64,000 bases of DNA from SIG607 sp036307305 (GTDB lineage: Bacteria > Bacillota > Clostridia > Oscillospirales > Acutalibacteraceae): assembly GCA_036307305.1 (NCBI GenBank), contig JAXJXV010000002.1, forward strand, positions 153,268-217,267. Reading direction: 5' to 3'. Positions within the stretch are counted from its first letter, which is position 1. Every line of letters starts with the position of its first letter. The notes beneath the pieces were generated by a model. That model was not told the DNA's origin, ran no database searches, and worked only from the letters and a program-made list of their open reading frames with translations. The position numbers and the translations under genes are program-made. Of the stretch, positions 60,539 to 64,000 are shown piece after piece.

Positions 60539-61711
60539 TTAAATTCTTGCAACGCCTGTTTTTCTTGCCGCTTCAGCTACCTTTTCAGCAACGGTTTTAC
60601 CGATTCTCTCATCAAAAGCAAATGGCATAATATATTCTTCATTAAGCTCGTCGTCACTAACAAGAGAAGCAATAGCAAGAGAAGCCGCCATCTGCATTTC
60701 CTCGTTAATATCGGAAGCGCGAACGTCAAGTGCGCCTCTGAATATACCTGGGAATGCCATAACGTTATTTATCTGATTTGGGAAGTCGGAGCGTCCCGTA
60801 CCAACAACACGGGCGCCTGCGGCTTTAGCGAGGTCAGGCATAATTTCAGGAACGGGGTTTGCCATTGGGAATACAATAGCGTCACTGTTCATTGACTTAA
60901 TCATTTCCTCATTCACAACACCTGGGGCAGAAACGCCGATAAATACGTCTGCGCCTTTCATAGCGTCAGCTAAGGTACCTGTCATTTTTTCTCTGTTGGT
61001 AACCTTACTCATTTGAGCCTGAGCAGGATTAAGCTGACTGTCGCCCTCAACGATAATACCAAAGCGGTCAACCATGGTAAGATTTTTAACGCCAAGCTTT
61101 AACAGATGCTTACCTATAGCAATACCTGCACTTCCCGCGCCGTTTATTACGCACTTAATCTCGCCTATTTCTTTTTTTGTAAGACGAAGCGCGTTAAGAA
61201 GAGCCGCGCCCACAACAACGGCAGTACCGTGCTGGTCGTCGTGGAAAACAGGGATATCACAAAGCTCTTTAAGCTTTCTTTCTATTTCAAAGCAACGGGG
61301 AGCCGCAATATCCTCAAGGTTTATACCGCCGAAGGAACCCGAAATAAGATAAATAGTTCTTACTATTTCATCAACGTCCTTACTTCTTATGCAAAGAGGA
61401 AATGCATCTACGTCTGCAAATTCCTTAAAAAGTACGCATTTACCCTCCATAACGGGCATACCAGCTTCAGGACCGATATCACCAAGACCTAAAACTGCAG
61501 TGCCGTCGGTAATTACAGCGACCATATTCCATCTGCGAGTAAGTTCAAAGGATTTATCATAATCCTTATTGATTTCAAGACAGGGTTCTGCTACACCAGG
61601 GGTATAAGCCACGGACAACTGTTCCTTGTTGGTAACGGGTGTGCGGGACACAACCTCAATCTTACCCTTCCACTCGTAATGCTGTTTTAATGCTTTTTCC
61701 TTAATATCCAT
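60539..61711 (-). CDS. NAD-dependent malic enzyme
   Basis: The 390-residue protein is a short bacterial malic enzyme, which oxidatively decarboxylates malate to pyruvate. Motifs: VAYTPGVAEPCLEI (Tyr) at about 35-48, VITDGTAVLGLGDIGP at about 67-82, VMEGKCVLFKEF (catalytic Lys), IFHDDQHGTAVV-like PVFHDDQHGTAVV (metal-binding Asp) and the Rossmann segment VINGAGSAGIAIG. The ATG at 61711 is preferred over a GTG three codons earlier because AAGGTGA is well spaced. It follows the Ldh-family gene by about 10 nt, indicating a malate-utilisation operon. Confidence 0.94.
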   Translation of the reverse strand: MDIKEKALKQHYEWKGKIEVVSRTPVTNKEQLSVAYTPGVAEPCLEINKDYDKSFELTRRWNMVAVITDGTAVLGLGDIGPEAGMPVMEGKCVLFKEFADVDAFPLCIRSKDVDEIVRTIYLISGSFGGINLEDIAAPRCFEIERKLKELCDIPVFHDDQHGTAVVVGAALLNALRLTKKEIGEIKCVINGAGSAGIAIGKHLLKLGVKNLTMVDRFGIIVEGDSQLNPAQAQMSKVTNREKMTGTLADAMKGADVFIGVSAPGVVNEEMIKSMNSDAIVFPMANPVPEIMPDLAKAAGARVVGTGRSDFPNQINNVMAFPGIFRGALDVRASDINEEMQMAASLAIASLVSDDELNEEYIMPFAFDERIGKTVAEKVAEAARKTGVARI

Positions 61712-61721
61712 TTTTATCACC

Positions 61722-62846
61722 TTAATTATATGAGCTTTCTGTTGACTCGTCGAATTTAATGTCGCCTAAATAATCAACAGGATTAAGACCTACATAGTTG
61801 CACATATCAAACATTTCCTTAACGGTGTTGATATTAACGTCAATGCCATTTTCGAGTCTGTCTGCTTTTGCAAAAATTTCCTTTTCACCGTGAGTGTATA
61901 TTCTTGTCTGTCCCTCGCTCTTAGGAGACTCACGAAGCTCTCTGAGGAAGGTAGAAAGATGCTCTTTTATGGCGGCAGGGTCACCGAATACCTTGGGGTC
62001 AATAGCAATAAAGCCGTGACAGGTGCCGCCCTTTCCGCCTATGTGAGTATGGTTAGAAGTAAGACCCATAGAAATGATTGAACAGAAAATCTCGCAAAAC
62101 ATACCGTATCCGTAACCCTTATGGCTACCCGTCTGCTCTGTTTCTCCGCCAAGCGGCATAATACCTCCGCCGTTTTTAGCCACGATATTTTTAAGAACGT
62201 CACTCGCATCGCTTGAGCCTTTACCCTTTGAGTCAAGCGCCCAACCCTCAGGAAGAGGTTTTGAAAGCTTATTATAAATTTCAAGTTTACCTCTCGTTAC
62301 AACCGTAGTAGAAGCATCAAAGAAGAAATCATACGGCTCAGCAGGCATAGCAACGGCTATAGGGTTACTGCCCAGCATAGCAAGTCTGCCAAAGGTTGGT
62401 ACCATTATAGCCTCACTGTTGGTCATAGCCATACCTATAAGACCTGCATCACAGGCCATTTTAGCATAATAACCCGCAATACCGAAGTGGTTGGAATTAC
62501 GAACGGTTACAATAGCCATACCAGTTTTCTTAGCCTTTTCAATAGCAATATTCATAGCCTTATGGGAAATAAGCTGTCCCATACCGTCATTACCTTCAAT
62601 AACGGCAGAAACGGGTGTTTCAAAAACCACTTCAGGTTTTGAATCAATATTAATAAGCCCCTTTTCAATACCCTTATGATAACGGGCAAGTCTTTGCATA
62701 CCGTGAGATTCAATTCCATAAAGGTCGGAAAGAAGAAGCACGTCGGTAATAATACGGCTTTCATCCTCTTTAAAGCCGAATTTGTTGAAGCAGTCTATAC
62801 AGAACTTTTCAAGCTCCTTATAGCTGTATCTTATGTAATTTGACAT
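61722..62846 (-). CDS. Ldh-family oxidoreductase (malate/L-lactate dehydrogenase type 2)
   Basis: The 374-residue protein belongs to the MDH2/Ldh2 family, which uses NAD(P) with a non-Rossmann fold: ESHGMQRLARYHKGIEKG at about 52-69 (key His), VRNSNHFGIAGYYA with the catalytic His near 117, and GSHKGYGYGMFCEIF. Members oxidise malate, lactate, ureidoglycolate or sulfolactate; pairing with malic enzyme favours malate or a related 2-hydroxyacid. The ATG at 62846 follows GGGGTGA by 7 nt. First gene of the two-gene operon. Confidence 0.9.
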   Translation of the reverse strand: MSNYIRYSYKELEKFCIDCFNKFGFKEDESRIITDVLLLSDLYGIESHGMQRLARYHKGIEKGLINIDSKPEVVFETPVSAVIEGNDGMGQLISHKAMNIAIEKAKKTGMAIVTVRNSNHFGIAGYYAKMACDAGLIGMAMTNSEAIMVPTFGRLAMLGSNPIAVAMPAEPYDFFFDASTTVVTRGKLEIYNKLSKPLPEGWALDSKGKGSSDASDVLKNIVAKNGGGIMPLGGETEQTGSHKGYGYGMFCEIFCSIISMGLTSNHTHIGGKGGTCHGFIAIDPKVFGDPAAIKEHLSTFLRELRESPKSEGQTRIYTHGEKEIFAKADRLENGIDVNINTVKEMFDMCNYVGLNPVDYLGDIKFDESTESSYN

Positions 62847-62975
62847 ACTGGTCACCCCATTATATTTTAGTATCTACATTATATCATCACTTTCATAATA
62901 TTGCTATATATTTTTTCCAAAAATTATCACACACTTTTTTAGTGAAAATGCAAAGAAAAATAAGAAAGTTTTTTC

Positions 62976-63004
62976 TTGCTTTTATTTCACCCATATGGTA
63001 AAAT
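62976..63004 (+). promoter_or_regulatory. Promoter of the HAD hydrolase gene
   Basis: TTGCTT, 17 nt, TAAAAT on the plus strand. It ends 16 nt before the GTG start, and AGGGTGA serves as ribosome binding site. Confidence 0.6.
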
Positions 63005-63020
63005 CCTTAGGGTGATAGAA

Positions 63021-63662
63021 GTGATTAAAGTTATATTTGATATGGACGGTACGTTACTGGACACACAGACTATATACATACCCGCTTGGGAAGAAGCAGG
63101 TAAAAAACAAGGCTTTACAGGTATGGGTGATAATGTAAAATACGTTTGCGGCACTAATAACGATGGTAGCGGTAAATTTCTGAGAGAAAACTTCCCCACC
63201 CTTGACATTCCGCTTTTCAGAAAGCACTATGAAGAATACGTAAACGAGCATCTCGTTGTCCGTTATAAAAAAGGCGTAAAGGAAACCCTTGATTTCTTAA
63301 AAGAAAACGGAGTTGAGATGGCAGTTGCTTCGGGTACCGATAAAGTAAGAGCCTCCGCAAGACTTAACGCTGTAAACTGTATGGATTATTTTAAGGTAAC
63401 AGTTTTCGGCGATGAAATTGAAAACGGAAAACCCGCGCCCGATATTTTCCTGAAAACAGCCGCGCTTATGGGTGCTAAGCCCGAAGAATGTATAATCTTC
63501 GAGGACTCAGGTAACGGTATCCGCGCCGCTAACAATGCGGGTATCCGCTGTATAGGAATCCCCGACGTTGTAGAATTCAACAGTGAAATAAAATCAATGC
63601 TACTGGCAGAATACAATTCAATGGACGAGTCCATCGAGCTTTTAAAAGAACTGATTAAATAA
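63021..63662 (+). CDS. HAD-family hydrolase (beta-phosphoglucomutase-like)
   Basis: The 213-residue protein has the HAD motifs in order: FDMDGTLLDT (motif I, nucleophile and acid Asp) at about 7-16, VASGTDK (motif II Ser/Thr), the Lys in GKPAPDIF (motif III) and FEDSGNGIRAA (motif IV). A helical cap follows motif I, as in subfamily I phosphatases and phosphomutases. The substrate is a phosphorylated metabolite of unknown identity. The GTG at 63021 is chosen because AGGGTGA lies just ahead; the longer frame starts within the promoter. Monocistronic. Confidence 0.88.
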   Translation: MIKVIFDMDGTLLDTQTIYIPAWEEAGKKQGFTGMGDNVKYVCGTNNDGSGKFLRENFPTLDIPLFRKHYEEYVNEHLVVRYKKGVKETLDFLKENGVEMAVASGTDKVRASARLNAVNCMDYFKVTVFGDEIENGKPAPDIFLKTAALMGAKPEECIIFEDSGNGIRAANNAGIRCIGIPDVVEFNSEIKSMLLAEYNSMDESIELLKELIK

Positions 63663-63730
63663 AATGGCTCCCTTGGAAAACAAAAGGAATGGTTATGTGT
63701 ATTTTATATCCGTACCAAAGACACCACGCC

Positions 63731-63774
63731 CTAATCCCTAATCCCTAATCCCTATTCCCTATTCCCTATTCCCT
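63731..63774. repeat. Heptanucleotide tandem repeat
   Basis: About six 7-bp units, roughly three CCCTAAT followed by three CCCTATT, ending at an A-run. It lies between two convergent genes in noncoding DNA. The two runs differ at one base, which suggests homogenisation by slippage. Confidence 0.9.
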
Positions 63775-63776
63775 AA

Positions 63777-63803
63777 AAAAGACGGCATCAGCCGTCTTTT
63801 TTT
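63777..63803. terminator. Bidirectional terminator
   Basis: An AAAAGACGGC / GCCGTCTTTT stem with a 4-nt ATCA loop, flanked by A- and T-runs. The stop codon of the polysaccharide deacetylase (minus strand) lies in the loop region. Confidence 0.85.
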
Positions 63804-64000
63804 ACTTGCATTCCGTCGTGTTTTATTTCGTAATTATCCTTTAAAATCAAATCCTCAATAAATACAAACTCATACCCCTCGTCTTTCAGGCATTTGAGGA
63901 TATTGGGTAACGCTTCGGGTGTATGGTCGGCATCGTTGTGGAAAAGTACAATACTGCCGTTTTTAACCTTGCTTGTAACCCTGTTGCAAATACTTTCAGG
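63788..64000 (-). CDS. Polysaccharide deacetylase (N-terminal part outside window)
   Basis: The 70 visible residues run from the right edge to a TGA at 63788-63790 and match the end of the NodB/PdaA-type deacetylase domain: GSIVLFHNDADHTPEALPNI (the catalytic-side His in LFHND, then TPEALP) and LKDEGYEFVFIEDLI. Enzymes of this family remove acetyl groups from peptidoglycan or other surface glycans. The metal-binding motifs and any signal peptide lie beyond the window. Confidence 0.85.
   Translation of the reverse strand, partial: PESICNRVTSKVKNGSIVLFHNDADHTPEALPNILKCLKDEGYEFVFIEDLILKDNYEIKHDGMQVKKDG

Noticed and set aside
63731..63774. CRISPR array
   Set aside because: The units are 7 bp long and directly adjacent, without spacers; no cas genes are present.

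Overview
The window looks like chromosomal DNA of a low-GC, anaerobic, spore-forming Firmicute of the Clostridia, probably an uncultured gut member of the Oscillospirales/Ruminococcaceae type. The genus is not determinable from sequence alone. Support comes from SpoVA spore-membrane genes, rubrerythrin with a PerR-type regulator, a glycyl radical enzyme, GGAGG/GGTGA ribosome binding sites, TTGACA/TATAAT promoters spaced 17, and InlB-repeat cell-surface proteins. No tRNA, rRNA, insertion sequence or CRISPR array was seen.

Region 1-4.1 kb is an accessory block on the minus strand: an XRE regulator, a YdeI-like protein, a nucleotidyltransferase, a DUF5131 protein, and a translationally coupled pair made of an AbiEi/DUF6088-like protein and a four-helix membrane protein. 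It abuts a SpoVAD gene that has lost its last third. Region 4.1-12 kb is rearranged. It holds a nucleoside hydrolase, a glycyl radical enzyme with a divergent AraC regulator, an MFS transporter, the tail of a LacI regulator, a 3' fragment of spoVAC with a copy of its terminator, a sugar isomerase-like gene, and the intact spoVAC.

Region 12-36 kb is mostly core metabolism. It contains galU with an SGNH hydrolase, then a purine salvage operon (xpt, a BMP-type binding lipoprotein, and the ATPase and two permeases of a nucleoside ABC transporter). A cell-wall pair follows (FHA-FtsW/RodA fusion and a class B PBP), then an acyl-ACP thioesterase, perR and rubrerythrin. The long plus-strand purine operon is purE-purM-purN-purO-AICAR transformylase-purD-purL-fhs. 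It is headed by a ZTP riboswitch that shares bases with an intrinsic terminator. IMP formation uses a PurO-like cyclohydrolase and a separate transformylase instead of bifunctional PurH.

Region 36-54.7 kb has a Gfo/Idh/MocA oxidoreductase, secDF, an aspartate aminotransferase, and a polysaccharide-related locus. That locus has three large exported proteins in one operon (one a GH16 lipoprotein), two tandem paralogous AraC regulators reading away from it, and a glycosidase-like protein.

Region 54.7-59.9 kb holds the most unusual system. It is a three-gene operon with its own promoter: a CARF plus PD-(D/E)XK nuclease of the Card1/Can2 type, a 1180-residue protein joining a Clp-type N-domain and ClpA/B AAA+ module to a response-receiver domain and a soluble FtsH AAA+/M41 protease, and a small RyR-domain protein. 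No CRISPR array, Cas gene or recognisable messenger synthase lies nearby. I infer a nucleotide-signal-controlled nuclease/proteolysis stress or defence system. The window ends with a small orphan lipoprotein, malic enzyme with an Ldh-family dehydrogenase, a HAD phosphatase, a heptamer repeat and the end of a polysaccharide deacetylase.
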